Of a stretch of DNA of 42,382 bases, positions 12,053-20,727 are shown in pieces. The translations under genes were made by a program, and so were the position numbers. Under the pieces are notes generated by a model, which was not told the DNA's origin, made no database searches, and saw only the letters and a program-made list of their open reading frames with translations. Position 1 is the first letter of the stretch, and each line of letters starts with the position of its first letter. The stretch is taken from positions 1-42,382 of the IMG/VR virus record IMGVR_UViG_3300005527_000103; one strand, written 5' to 3'. Source of the stretch: a virus.

Positions 12053-12607
12053 ATGATTATAACCGATCTAAATTACTGTAAAAGATGTCGTAAGCCAAAT
12101 TTAGTCTCCAATAAAAATAGAACTAATTATTGTACTAAATGTGCAGCTAATATTGGTCGTAATCCATACACAAGATACTCATCCTCTTCCAATTTTATTA
12201 ATACTTCTTTTGAAGATGCTATTGATGGAGATTATTGGAATGGATTTACAAAAATAAAATATACAAAACAAATCATACAAAAAATAATTGATAAATTTAA
12301 TAATATTAATCATGTTATTTCTGATAATAAACTTTATAAATTTAAGAATTTTGTTAATCAGCCCTTTTTATATCTTGTTTCTGATGGCAAAAAAAACTTA
12401 TTAAAAATTGGACAAACAGTAAATCCTTTTAATAGATTTAGTCAATATCACAATATATCTGAACATAAACCAATTAGATTTGATTTATTCAGCGTTGGAT
12501 CGTTTATAGAACAAGATCTATATGAAGATAAACTTAGAAATTATTTAGAATTTTTAGGATATTTATTACCAAAAGACAACACAAACTGTAGACTTAAATA
12601 TATTTAA
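12053..12607 (+). CDS. GIY-YIG-like (T5orf172/MUG113-type) endonuclease with zinc finger
   Basis: The 184-residue protein has an N-terminal C9-x2-C12 ... C27-x2-C30 zinc motif, a linker, and a C-terminal domain (about 104-184) with FLYLVSDG, LLKIGQTVNPFNRFSQY and SFIEQDLYEDKLRNYLEFLG. The YLV ... KIGQT-x-N-P-x-x-R ... E order fits the GIY-YIG superfamily branch that includes T5orf172 and MUG113. It sits between large terminase and portal, is very AT-rich, and separates two genes usually adjacent, all of which favour a homing endonuclease. A degenerate or regulatory member of the family is possible. Confidence 0.6.
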   Translation: MIITDLNYCKRCRKPNLVSNKNRTNYCTKCAANIGRNPYTRYSSSSNFINTSFEDAIDGDYWNGFTKIKYTKQIIQKIIDKFNNINHVISDNKLYKFKNFVNQPFLYLVSDGKKNLLKIGQTVNPFNRFSQYHNISEHKPIRFDLFSVGSFIEQDLYEDKLRNYLEFLGYLLPKDNTNCRLKYI

Positions 12608-12616
12608 GAAAATATT

Positions 12617-14821
12617 ATGCCTAGAAAAAAATATCCAAAGAGTGAGAGTATTCCAGAAGCTCCCAATACTATGCCAGAAAAAGCATATGTTACATGGGAC
12701 GATAATGACCTAAATAGTAAACAACAAGCTCTGGATGAATCATCTCGTAGTTTAGAAGAATTTGGCTTATTTGCCAACAAGTCCACAGCAGCAACTAGTC
12801 GTTTCAGAAACTTTATGAATTTGGATGGGCCGATATCTGGCCGTCCAGGTTTAACAAAGAGTGATTATGACTATTTTAGACCAGACGAAGCTGTTCCCAC
12901 AGAGATCAAAGCGATCTTTGCTATGGCTGATCAGATCTATAACAGAGTTGGATTAGTTAAAAACGTTATTGATCTTATGGGCGATTTTGCTAGTCAGGGC
13001 ATAAGATTAGTTCATCCCAATAAAAGAATAGAAAGATTTTATCGTAATTGGTTTGAGAAAGTAAAGGGCGAGGAACGTAGTGAACGCTTTCTTAATCATT
13101 TATATAGAGTAGGCAATGTGGTAGTTAATAAACAAACAGCAAAAATTGGTGTTAAAGTTGCTGAAAGTATGTATAGAACAAAAGCTTCTCCAGATTTAAT
13201 TATTAATAGTGATGAAGAGGTAGTAGAAAAAAGAGAAATACCTTGGAAGTATACTTTTATTGATCCAAGAGTAGTTGATATTGCTGGCGCATCATTAGCA
13301 TCCTTTGTTGGTAAGAAAAATTATTATATCAGTATACCAGCATCATTACGTAAAATTATTAATAGTCCAAAGAATGAAGCTGAAGCAGCTATCGTAGCTC
13401 AGTTACCAGAAGCCATTGTTGAATCTGCTAAGTCCAAGAAACCATATCTTCTAGATCCAAATAAAACACTAGTATTCCATTACAAAAAAGATGATTGGAA
13501 AACATGGGCATTTCCAATGATCTACAGTATTATGGATGATATTAGTATTGTGGAAAAACTTAAATTAGCAGACTTAGCAGCTCTTGATGGTGCTATCTCT
13601 AATATAAGAATTTTCAAACTAGGTAGTCTAGAGCACAAGATCGCTCCAACACAAGCTGCCGCTAGTAAACTAAGTAATATATTACAGGCTAATGTTGGTG
13701 GTGGCACAATGGATTTAGTATGGGGACCAGATATTGAGCTTATAGAAAGCAAAACAGCTGTTCATCAGTTTCTAGGAGAAGCTAAATATGTTCCTCATTT
13801 AAATGCTATTTATGCTGGTCTTGGTATTCCTCCAACACTAACAGGAACATTCGGTGCTGCTGGTACAACTAATAATTTCATTAGTCTAAAAACACTAACA
13901 CAAAGATTACAATATGGAAGAAAAGTATTAACAGCTTTTTGGAAAAATGAGATAGCTCTAGTTCAAAAGGCTATGGGTTTTAAATTACCGGCAAAAATTG
14001 AGTTTGATAGAATGGATCTGAGTAATGAAGATGCAGAAAAAGCATTACTAATTCAACTAGCAGATAGAAATCTTATCAGCGATGAGATGATTCAAAAAGC
14101 GTTTGGTCTTGATGCTGATATGGAAAAGAATAGACTTAATAGAGAAAATAGAGAAAGAGATAGTGAGCGTATGGTTCCCAAAGCTGGTCCATTTTTCGAT
14201 GGTGGTACTATTGAAAATAGCATGAAGAAGATGGCTATGCAGCTTGGTCTTGCTACTCCGAGTCAAGTTGGATTAGAACTAGAACCCAAAAAGAAAGGAG
14301 AGATGAATGCGATAGAAGTTAAAACAGCATTTGCTCCTCCTAAACCAGCATTTGGTACACCTCCTATCGGTAATGATCAACCAAAGGGACAACCACAACA
14401 AGGTCGTCCAAAAAACGTTAAAGACTCTAAGAAGCGTAAAACAAAAGAATTTGCTCCTCAAACCGGGGCATCATTATATCTATGGGCCATAGAAGCTCAA
14501 GATAAAATTGCAGAAATTTTAAATCCACAATTTCTAGAATTCTATAATAAAAAAAATATGCGCAGTTTATCTAAAGCAGAGTATGATGAAGCAGAAGTAA
14601 CAAAAACTAAAATCTTTTTATCATTAGATCCATTGTCAACATTAAGTGAAGAAGTAGTTTTAGCAAAACTCAATACTATTAATAGTATTGATATTAATAA
14701 TAAAACCGCCCAATATAATAAATTTATCAAGGCTATAAGCATTGATATTAATAGGGCACCGACCTCAGACGAAATCAAGTATACTAAAGCCTATTTTTAT
14801 CAAACGGTGTATTCCGAATAA
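12617..14821 (+). CDS. Portal protein
   Basis: Forms the dodecameric ring through which DNA enters and leaves, bound by the terminase and later by neck proteins. Of 734 residues, the first 60 are charged and probably disordered; the portal core spans about 75-500 (RPDEAVPTEIKAIFAMADQI, then VIDLMGDFASQGIRLVHP, NWFEKVKGEERSERFLNHLY, GLGIPPTLTGTFGAAGTTNN). The last is the conserved stretch near the tunnel region in many portals. Residues about 565-620 are Pro/Gln/Lys rich and disordered, followed by a 110-residue helical tail, making it longer than typical 450-550 residue portals. The ribosome binding site is poor (AAGAAAATATT), perhaps because the upstream endonuclease gene was inserted there. 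Confidence 0.88.
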   Translation: MPRKKYPKSESIPEAPNTMPEKAYVTWDDNDLNSKQQALDESSRSLEEFGLFANKSTAATSRFRNFMNLDGPISGRPGLTKSDYDYFRPDEAVPTEIKAIFAMADQIYNRVGLVKNVIDLMGDFASQGIRLVHPNKRIERFYRNWFEKVKGEERSERFLNHLYRVGNVVVNKQTAKIGVKVAESMYRTKASPDLIINSDEEVVEKREIPWKYTFIDPRVVDIAGASLASFVGKKNYYISIPASLRKIINSPKNEAEAAIVAQLPEAIVESAKSKKPYLLDPNKTLVFHYKKDDWKTWAFPMIYSIMDDISIVEKLKLADLAALDGAISNIRIFKLGSLEHKIAPTQAAASKLSNILQANVGGGTMDLVWGPDIELIESKTAVHQFLGEAKYVPHLNAIYAGLGIPPTLTGTFGAAGTTNNFISLKTLTQRLQYGRKVLTAFWKNEIALVQKAMGFKLPAKIEFDRMDLSNEDAEKALLIQLADRNLISDEMIQKAFGLDADMEKNRLNRENRERDSERMVPKAGPFFDGGTIENSMKKMAMQLGLATPSQVGLELEPKKKGEMNAIEVKTAFAPPKPAFGTPPIGNDQPKGQPQQGRPKNVKDSKKRKTKEFAPQTGASLYLWAIEAQDKIAEILNPQFLEFYNKKNMRSLSKAEYDEAEVTKTKIFLSLDPLSTLSEEVVLAKLNTINSIDINNKTAQYNKFIKAISIDINRAPTSDEIKYTKAYFYQTVYSE

Positions 14822-14844
14822 GAAAACTAACAAAAGAGGCTATT

Positions 14845-16296
14845 ATGCATATTTATAATTTTGAAAAAATTGATGGTCTTTCAGAGCTTCTTTCTGCTAA
14901 ATCCTCTATAGTTTATGCATCTTTATTAGAGCAATCAATCAATGAGATTTCTAATTCCAAAGCCAGAAAAGAAAATCAAGCTTTGGCCGGAATAGAGGAT
15001 ACTGATCTATATTACACTCAATCTATTCTTGTAACAACATCATGGAATAAAAATGATGATATTTTTGATGCCAAAGAGGTCTGGCTCGCAAGATCCACGC
15101 CCATGCACAAGCCCACAAATCTTGAGCATGATGAGAAGACAATTGTTGGTCATATAACATCTAATTGGCCAATAGATATTGATGGTGAACTAATTGATGA
15201 ATCTTTACCATTAGATAGCTTACCAGAAAAGTTTCATATTTTAACTGGTTCAGTAATATATAAGGGTTTTACAGAGCCAGAATTAAGAGAAAGAGCTTTA
15301 AATCTTATAGAAGAAATAGAAGCTGGTGAAAAGTACGTTAGTATGGAGTGCTTTTTTAAGAATTTTGATTATGGTTTAGTTAATAAGGCTAATGGTAGTT
15401 ATCATATTTTACCACGAAATGAAGAAACATCATTTTTAACAAAACACTTAAGAGCATATGGTGGACAAGGCGAACACGAAAATTATAAGATAGGAAGAGT
15501 ATTACGCAATATAACATTCTCTGGAAAAGGCTTTGTTAACAGACCCGCTAATCCAGAAAGTATTATTTTTACCAAAGAAAATCTTAAACAAACCAGTGAG
15601 TTGTTAAATATAACAAAAAAATCAAACGAAAAAAATGACGATTCTACAGAAGAAGGTGTATTTTCAAATCAAGCCAACTTAAAGGAGACAAATATGAGTG
15701 TTGAATCCACAGCCCCAACATCAGAAGTAACCACAGTATCAGAACCAGAAGTTACAACTGTTGTTGATACTCAAGAAGCCGAAGCAGCTAAAAAGATGCA
15801 AGAAGAAATGAGTAAGAAAGAAGAAGAGATGAAGAAAATGAAAGCTGCTTTAGAAGCTATTCAAACAGAACTAGAAGCCACACATGAAGTTTTAGCTGGC
15901 TACAAAATGAAAGAAGAAGAAATGGCCAAGAAAGAAAAGAAGATGAAAAGAATGGCCTCTCTTCTAGAAGGTGGATTATCAGAAGAACTCGCTAGCGCCA
16001 CAGTTGATAAGCTAGAAAGTCTTGATGATGCCACATTTGAAAGTATTGCTGCTCTAGTGGCTGCTGTTAAGCCACCCAAGAAAGATGAAGAAGAGATGAA
16101 AAAAGATTCCAAAGCAGAAGAAACCGCTCCTGAAAAAGAAGATGTTTCACTAGCTTTAGAAAATGTTGAAACAGATGATCAAGAAATTGATCTTAGTGTT
16201 GGTAGTGAGAGTGAAACAGAAGCGCAAAGTACTAGAGCTGCCTTAGTTGACTTTGTTTGTATTAGATTAGGCAAAAAACTAAATAAGGGAGAGTAA
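14845..16296 (+). CDS. Prohead protease fused to scaffold
   Basis: The 483-residue protein has two parts. Residues 1-250 look like a herpesvirus-assemblin-type phage maturation protease: H95 in TNLEHDEKTIVGHI and S166 in EKYVSMECFFKNFDY are the likely catalytic pair, with GRVLRNITFSGKGFVNRPAN completing the fold. Residues 284-483 are acidic/lysine-rich coiled coil (EEMSKKEEEMKKMKAALEAI...) as in capsid scaffolds. The protease would degrade the scaffold during head maturation. Start at 14845 follows AAGAGGCTATT. An internal in-frame start at 15694 with a strong ribosome binding site makes the scaffold part alone. It lies between portal and capsid genes in the usual order. Confidence 0.8.
   Translation: MHIYNFEKIDGLSELLSAKSSIVYASLLEQSINEISNSKARKENQALAGIEDTDLYYTQSILVTTSWNKNDDIFDAKEVWLARSTPMHKPTNLEHDEKTIVGHITSNWPIDIDGELIDESLPLDSLPEKFHILTGSVIYKGFTEPELRERALNLIEEIEAGEKYVSMECFFKNFDYGLVNKANGSYHILPRNEETSFLTKHLRAYGGQGEHENYKIGRVLRNITFSGKGFVNRPANPESIIFTKENLKQTSELLNITKKSNEKNDDSTEEGVFSNQANLKETNMSVESTAPTSEVTTVSEPEVTTVVDTQEAEAAKKMQEEMSKKEEEMKKMKAALEAIQTELEATHEVLAGYKMKEEEMAKKEKKMKRMASLLEGGLSEELASATVDKLESLDDATFESIAALVAAVKPPKKDEEEMKKDSKAEETAPEKEDVSLALENVETDDQEIDLSVGSESETEAQSTRAALVDFVCIRLGKKLNKGE
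15694..16296 (+). CDS. Nested in-frame scaffold protein
   Basis: An ATG at residue 284 of the protease gene is preceded by AAAGGAG (15681-15687) six bases upstream, a near-perfect Shine-Dalgarno in the middle of a gene. Translation from here gives 200 residues (MSVESTAPTSEVTTVSEPEV...), mostly coiled coil at about 30-115, then an acidic tail. This repeats the lambda C/Nu3 strategy, where an internal start makes excess scaffold over protease. The short form would line the procapsid interior; the long form would deliver the protease. Confidence 0.75.
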   Translation: MSVESTAPTSEVTTVSEPEVTTVVDTQEAEAAKKMQEEMSKKEEEMKKMKAALEAIQTELEATHEVLAGYKMKEEEMAKKEKKMKRMASLLEGGLSEELASATVDKLESLDDATFESIAALVAAVKPPKKDEEEMKKDSKAEETAPEKEDVSLALENVETDDQEIDLSVGSESETEAQSTRAALVDFVCIRLGKKLNKGE

Positions 16297-16298
16297 AC

Positions 16299-16775
16299 AT
16301 GGCTTTAAAATCAGATAGAATTGAAGCTTACACAGATATTTCTTTTTTCTGCAATGATGCCAGTGCAGAGCGTGGCGTTATTGCTGTTCATAGCACCGGC
16401 GGAAGCGGCATTGCTATGGACGATTCCGGTGCTGTAGTCACAGCAACAGTTGCTAGTCCATCTGGCAAAATTCCTGCTGGGCTATTGCTCAATGATGTTG
16501 TTACTCTTGATCTAACAAGACAACACACCAACTGGCATCGTGATGAAGTACAAACTGGTAGTAAAGTAACACTATTACGCCAAGGTCAAGTAACAACAAA
16601 TATGGTTGTTTCTGGCGTAGCACCAACAGTGGGTCAAGATGCTTACTTTGGTGTTAATGGCAAACTAACCAATGTTAGCACAGCTGGTGCCACATCATCT
16701 GGTGTTAAGGTTGGTCGTTTCCTAAGTGTTCTAGATGCCGATGGTTACATCAAAGTAGACATTAATATAACTTGA
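16299..16775 (+). CDS. Head decoration-like protein
   Basis: The 158-residue protein is beta-rich and Gly/Thr/Val-rich (GVIAVHSTGGSGIAMDDSGA, KIPAGLLLNDVVTLDLTRQH, TGSKVTLLRQGQVTTNMVVS). It lies immediately upstream of the major capsid gene with AAGGGAGAGTAAAC before its start. Small beta proteins in this slot usually decorate and stabilise the expanded capsid. The last 20 residues (GRFLSVLDADGYIKVDINIT) fit a beta-sandwich end. Codon use resembles the capsid gene, suggesting high expression. Head fibre base or another minor head protein is possible. Confidence 0.6.
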   Translation: MALKSDRIEAYTDISFFCNDASAERGVIAVHSTGGSGIAMDDSGAVVTATVASPSGKIPAGLLLNDVVTLDLTRQHTNWHRDEVQTGSKVTLLRQGQVTTNMVVSGVAPTVGQDAYFGVNGKLTNVSTAGATSSGVKVGRFLSVLDADGYIKVDINIT

Positions 16776-16789
16776 TAAGGGAGAAAAAC

Positions 16790-17818
16790 ATGGCCAATAG
16801 AAAATTTGATCCTACTCCAGAACTAACAAATCTTCTTGTTAAGTCTGGTTCGTTACACAAAGAAGAAGCTTTAGCTGCTAATCATGAATTTGCAAAGGCT
16901 CTAGAACTTCCTCTTCGTCAAGGCGTACTTAGTGGTAATATTCTTGATGACATTTTCGAGCCAATTCAATTAGCTCAAAGTGCCACTCCAGAGTTCCCAC
17001 TAGACTTCCTTGCTCCAGGTACTGAAAAAGACTTTGTGGCTTATACCATTCCTAATCATGGTTATATTCCACAGAAGCACGTTGAAGGCGACTATGTTAT
17101 GGTTCCAACCTATGACATTGGTGCCAGTATCGATTATCTTCTAAAGTATGCTCGTGACGCCCGTTGGGACGTTGTTGGTCGTGCTATGGAAGTTCTCGAA
17201 GCTCAATTTGTTAAGAAAATGAATGATGACGGCTGGCATACTCTACTTGCTGCTGGTGTTGATCGTAACATCGTTGTTTACGACGCTGATGCCAGTGCTG
17301 GTCAGTTCAGCAAGAGACTAGTTTCTCTTATGAAGACAGTAATGCGCAGAAACGGCGGTGGTAACAGTGCTAGTAACAATCGTGGTATGCTAACAGATCT
17401 TTATGTTAGTCCAGAGGCAATGGAAGACATTCGCAACTGGGGTCTAGATCAAATCGACGAAGTTACTCGTCGCGAAATCTATACAGCCGCTGATGGCAGT
17501 GTTAATCGCGTTTTCAGTGTTAATCTTCATGATAGAGACGAGCTCGGTGAAGGTCAACAATATCAACTATTCTATAGTAACGTTCTTAGTGGCACATTAC
17601 CACAAAATGCTGGTGGTGACAGTAATAACGACAAGGTTGAAATTGTTGTTGGTCTTGATCTTCGCAAGAGAGACAGTTTCATTATGCCAGTTCGTCAAGA
17701 AGTTCAAATCTTTGAAGATGATACACTACATCGTCAGAAAAGAGCCGGCTTCTATGGCTGGGCAGAACAAGGCTTTGCTGTTCTAGACAACCGCAGAGTA
17801 CTACTTGGCGCTCTCTAA
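16790..17818 (+). CDS. Major capsid protein, HK97-fold type
   Basis: The ATG at 16790 is chosen because AAGGGAGAAAAAC precedes it; the frame also opens from a TTG 18 bases earlier inside the preceding stop region. The 342-residue product begins MANRKFDPTPELTNLLVKSG. An N-terminal arm is followed by PLRQGVLSGNILDDIFEPIQ, a domain with LKYARDARWDVVGRAMEVLE and NRGMLTDLYVSPEAMEDIRN, and a C-terminal part KRDSFIMPVRQEVQIFEDDT with the GWAEQGFAVLDNRRVLLGAL end. The last part closely resembles other phage HK97-fold capsid C-termini. It is followed by a strong terminator, as expected for the most abundant virion protein. Confidence 0.88.
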   Translation: MANRKFDPTPELTNLLVKSGSLHKEEALAANHEFAKALELPLRQGVLSGNILDDIFEPIQLAQSATPEFPLDFLAPGTEKDFVAYTIPNHGYIPQKHVEGDYVMVPTYDIGASIDYLLKYARDARWDVVGRAMEVLEAQFVKKMNDDGWHTLLAAGVDRNIVVYDADASAGQFSKRLVSLMKTVMRRNGGGNSASNNRGMLTDLYVSPEAMEDIRNWGLDQIDEVTRREIYTAADGSVNRVFSVNLHDRDELGEGQQYQLFYSNVLSGTLPQNAGGDSNNDKVEIVVGLDLRKRDSFIMPVRQEVQIFEDDTLHRQKRAGFYGWAEQGFAVLDNRRVLLGAL

Positions 17819-17846
17819 TCTGAGAAGATTAATGTTACTTTAAGAA

Positions 17847-17877
17847 AAAGGCTGGCCTTGTGCCGGCCTTTTTTTTT
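17847..17877 (+). terminator. Intrinsic terminator after the capsid gene
   Basis: A 10-bp stem AAAGGCTGGC/GCCGGCCTTT (one G-U pair) with a 5-base loop CTTGT, followed by nine T. It begins 29 bases after the capsid stop codon. Confidence 0.9.
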
Positions 17878-17881
17878 AGGT

Positions 17882-17896
17882 GTATAATATACTGTA
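17882..17896 (+). promoter_or_regulatory. Possible late promoter (-10 type)
   Basis: GTATAATATACTGTA directly follows the terminator and lies about 35 bases before the next start. There is no good -35 box (TTGTGC at 17858 would need a 19-bp spacer), so a -10-only late promoter read by the phage sigma-like factor is a possibility. Confidence 0.4.
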
Positions 17897-17927
17897 CCCT
17901 CTTTTAAATATCTGAAAGGACCTATTT

Positions 17928-18452
17928 ATGGCGTGGCAAGATGAAATGGTTATTACCACAAGGGTTCTTATTAATGATCTAGATACTCCTTATGATTTTA
18001 GTGATGAAAGATTAGCACAAGTTTTAGTAGTTGCTGGTAAATATGTACAATTTGATATTAATGTTGAATATTCTTATACTATTGATGTTGTGGGAATAAA
18101 TATTACTCCAGATCCGACAATAAATAATGATAGTATTTTTATCAGCATGTGTTGCTTGAAAGCAGCATGCATAGTTGATCAAGGTAATTTAAGAACCAAA
18201 GCAGCATTAGAGGGTATTAGAACCTCGCTAGGGGCCGCTAGTTTAGATATTGGTGGATCATTAACGGGGTGGCAGGCTATTTTAGATAGAGGTTCCTGCG
18301 CAGTATATGATGAATTAACGAGTCATTGGGATGTTAGAAATGCTAGTGCTTTTGCTGCTGTGCTTAGTCCATTCGTTAATAATAGATATGATCCTCGTTA
18401 TCTTAATGTTGGTCCATTTAGAAATGTTGGTAATAATGACTTTTATTCGTGA
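17928..18452 (+). CDS. Probable head-tail connector (neck) protein
   Basis: The 174-residue protein has ITTRVLINDLDTPYDFSDER and LAQVLVVAGKYVQFDINVEY near the N-terminus. It continues with FISMCCLKAACIVDQGNLRT and SLDIGGSLTGWQAILDRGSC. The short helical first part with a YDFSDERL motif and a later conserved Ile-Gly-Gly strand resemble adaptor proteins of the HK97 gp6 type that bind under the portal. It is the first gene after the capsid terminator, with AAAGGACCTATTT before its start. The exact role is inferred from order and pattern. Confidence 0.6.
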   Translation: MAWQDEMVITTRVLINDLDTPYDFSDERLAQVLVVAGKYVQFDINVEYSYTIDVVGINITPDPTINNDSIFISMCCLKAACIVDQGNLRTKAALEGIRTSLGAASLDIGGSLTGWQAILDRGSCAVYDELTSHWDVRNASAFAAVLSPFVNNRYDPRYLNVGPFRNVGNNDFYS

Positions 18453-18460
18453 GATAATTT

Positions 18461-19051
18461 ATGGTATATCCTGATTTCTCAGCCCTTAAAAAAGTTTATA
18501 ATAACCATATTGATTCAATTCTAGCTAGTACTGGCTTAGCTACCAGATGTGATTTTAATTTTGGTACCACAAATCTGAATGTTTGTCCAAATTGTATATA
18601 TGATGTTAGTTTAAAAAAATCATCTGGTAAATATAAAAGTGGTGGTCCAGTACCATTTGTGTTAGGAAAAATATGTCCATATTGCAATGGTGTTGGGTCA
18701 TATGGAATTGAAAAAATTACTACTGGATATTTAGCTGTTATATGGGATTATAAAAAATGGATCAACCCCCCTCCTCAAATTAATAATCCTAATGGTTTTA
18801 TACAAACTATTTGTGATAAAACTTATTTATCAGATATACGACAGTGTAAGGATATGACTGTAATTTATGATAGCACTGGATCTAATCCAGTTTTTAGACT
18901 ATATGGAGAACCCAACCCTGCTGGTTTGGGTGATAATAACTACTTATTTTGTATGTGGGAACTTACTGGCTCAAGTAATAAAGTACCAGTCACACTAACT
19001 CCAACCCCAACCCCAACTCCGACTCCGACGCCAACCCCAAGTGGTCTATAA
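18461..19051 (+). CDS. Putative neck protein with zinc-finger pair and Thr-Pro tail
   Basis: The 196-residue protein has CPNC at about residues 45-48 and CPYCNG at about 71-75, separated by a glycine/lysine loop, suggesting a structural zinc site. The C-terminus is a (Thr-Pro)7 tract (18998-19039) followed by SGL. It lies between the connector and two tail-completion candidates and overlaps the next start as TAATG. The Cys motif could rigidify a head-closure fold. The TP tail is likely an extended linker or exposed stalk. No family recognised with confidence. Confidence 0.55.
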   Translation: MVYPDFSALKKVYNNHIDSILASTGLATRCDFNFGTTNLNVCPNCIYDVSLKKSSGKYKSGGPVPFVLGKICPYCNGVGSYGIEKITTGYLAVIWDYKKWINPPPQINNPNGFIQTICDKTYLSDIRQCKDMTVIYDSTGSNPVFRLYGEPNPAGLGDNNYLFCMWELTGSSNKVPVTLTPTPTPTPTPTPTPSGL

Positions 19052-19689
19052 TGCAATTTGATCTTAAACTCATAGAAACAGATAAACAAATTAGTGCTAA
19101 AATTCTACAAGCATTAGTTCCTGAGATAGATAATTATCTTAAAACATCTTTAAATGAACTACGCAAAATATTACCCAGTAATATAAAATCTATAATACAA
19201 AATACTCCAGAATATAATTCCTTAATCGGAGGGCAACTTCAATTTGAACTAGGTATTCCTGATCCATCAAGTTCTTTAGTGAATATTATTAATATATGGT
19301 CAACTAATATTAAGATCGAATATAATGGTCCAAAAATTTCAAATGATAGAATCAAAGCATCTTTTAGTGTTTCATTAATACGAAGCGACTATGCAGACGT
19401 ATTGTCATCGAATGATGCGCTAGTTATAGATAATTTAAGAGGATATAGTCTGCCTTGGTTAGAATGGTTATTATTAGAAGGAAATAAAATTTTAGTGCGT
19501 AAACAACAGGTTGAATTTGGTCCTAATAAAGCATCTCGTACTGGAAACGCTATTATGAGAATGTCTAATAAATCGTGGAAAGTTCCATCAGAATTTTCTG
19601 GAACGATAACAAACAACTGGATCACAAGAGCTATAGATAATAATGAAAATCAAATATATGCTTTATTAGATAAGGTATTTATATCATGA
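19051..19689 (+). CDS. Putative tail-completion or neck protein
   Basis: The 212-residue protein has a helical N-terminal half (KILQALVPEIDNYLKTSLNE) and a C-terminal half with SLPWLEWLLLEGNKILVRKQ, VEFGPNKASRTGNAIMRMSN and SGTITNNWITRAIDNNENQI. Such a mixed small protein between connector and tail tube is usually a neck or tail-completion component; a distant HK97 gp10-like character is possible. It overlaps both neighbours (TAATG at the start, ATGA at the end), so the group is translated as a coupled unit. No catalytic motif. Confidence 0.5.
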   Translation: MQFDLKLIETDKQISAKILQALVPEIDNYLKTSLNELRKILPSNIKSIIQNTPEYNSLIGGQLQFELGIPDPSSSLVNIINIWSTNIKIEYNGPKISNDRIKASFSVSLIRSDYADVLSSNDALVIDNLRGYSLPWLEWLLLEGNKILVRKQQVEFGPNKASRTGNAIMRMSNKSWKVPSEFSGTITNNWITRAIDNNENQIYALLDKVFIS

Positions 19690-20639
19690 CTAATTGCGAA
19701 CATAATATTGTATTCAAGGGAGTAAATAGTATTTCTCAGGACTTGCTTCTAAATATACTAGAAGCAAATTTTAAGATGTATCTCGATTGGGCGTTTTTAA
19801 ATATAGGCGGCTGGTTTGATGCTAGTATTAATACTAGTACCTTATATGGTATAAATCAACACTCTAAACTATTACCCGTACATGATCCATCATATCAAGA
19901 TGGTAGAGTTTGGCAGGGTATACGAAAAGACTGGGTATGGGAAACAGACATTACATTTAATAGTTCTAGTCCACTACCAATTTCTAGTGTTGTTGTTGGC
20001 TCTAATACTATAAATAAATCTGATAATTTTAGTATTAATTATCCATTGGGTAGAATTATATTTAATACCCCGATAAACATAGCTTCAAATGTCAATTTAA
20101 ATTATAGTTATAGGTTTGTGCAAACTCATAGATCAAGTGAAAGTCCTTGGTTTAATGTTCTTCAATATAGTTCTCTTAATACATCTAATGCAGACATTAA
20201 ATTAAATGACGATGGTGAGTGGTCAATAGGTGGCCATCATAGAATACAAATGCCTTGCATAATTATTGAACCTCTATCACGATCACGATCACGACCCTAT
20301 GAAATAGGAAATAGTTTACTATGGTTAGAACAAGATATTGCTTTTTATATATTAGCCGAAAATAAAAATGATCGTAATAAGCTACTTGATATATTAAGAC
20401 TACAACAAGACGCTACATTACAACTGTTTGATACTAATGAATTAGCTCAAAATGATAATTATCCATTAGATTATAATGGAGATATCAAAAATAATATGAT
20501 AATGTATCCAGATATAGTATCAACCTACCCTTGGAGAAAATGTTTTATTAAGAATATTAGCCTATTTGAAATAGATTCTCCTGTTCCTAATTTACATCAA
20601 GGCATGGTTCGGGCCACTTTGGAGATAATTTCAACTTGA
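19686..20639 (+). CDS. Putative tail terminator/neck-region structural protein
   Basis: The 317-residue protein is mostly beta, with GGWFDASINTSTLYGINQHS, QDGRVWQGIRKDWVWETDIT, NYPLGRIIFNTPINIASNVN and a C-terminal region HQGMVRATLEIIST. The lack of helices and the aromatic strands suggest a virion structural protein. An arginine/serine stretch SRSRSRPYEIGN is encoded by the short repeat CGATCA. Its position just before the tail-tube gene suggests a tail terminator or tube-joining role. It starts inside the preceding gene (ATGA). Function by position only. Confidence 0.45.
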   Translation: MTNCEHNIVFKGVNSISQDLLLNILEANFKMYLDWAFLNIGGWFDASINTSTLYGINQHSKLLPVHDPSYQDGRVWQGIRKDWVWETDITFNSSSPLPISSVVVGSNTINKSDNFSINYPLGRIIFNTPINIASNVNLNYSYRFVQTHRSSESPWFNVLQYSSLNTSNADIKLNDDGEWSIGGHHRIQMPCIIIEPLSRSRSRPYEIGNSLLWLEQDIAFYILAENKNDRNKLLDILRLQQDATLQLFDTNELAQNDNYPLDYNGDIKNNMIMYPDIVSTYPWRKCFIKNISLFEIDSPVPNLHQGMVRATLEIIST

Positions 20640-20654
20640 TTTTACTTTTTTTTG

Positions 20655-20670
20655 TGTATATAAGATCATA
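20655..20670 (+). promoter_or_regulatory. Possible late promoter (-10 type) for the tail tube
   Basis: TGTATATAAGATCATA lies 58 bases before the tail-tube start, after a long T tract (20640-20653). It shares GTGTATA with the sequence after the capsid terminator. No -35 box is evident. Confidence 0.4.
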
Positions 20671-20727
20671 GGTCTAACAAAGCACAATACAATAAACTTT
20701 CAAATCTACTCTTAGTGGAGATTAATT

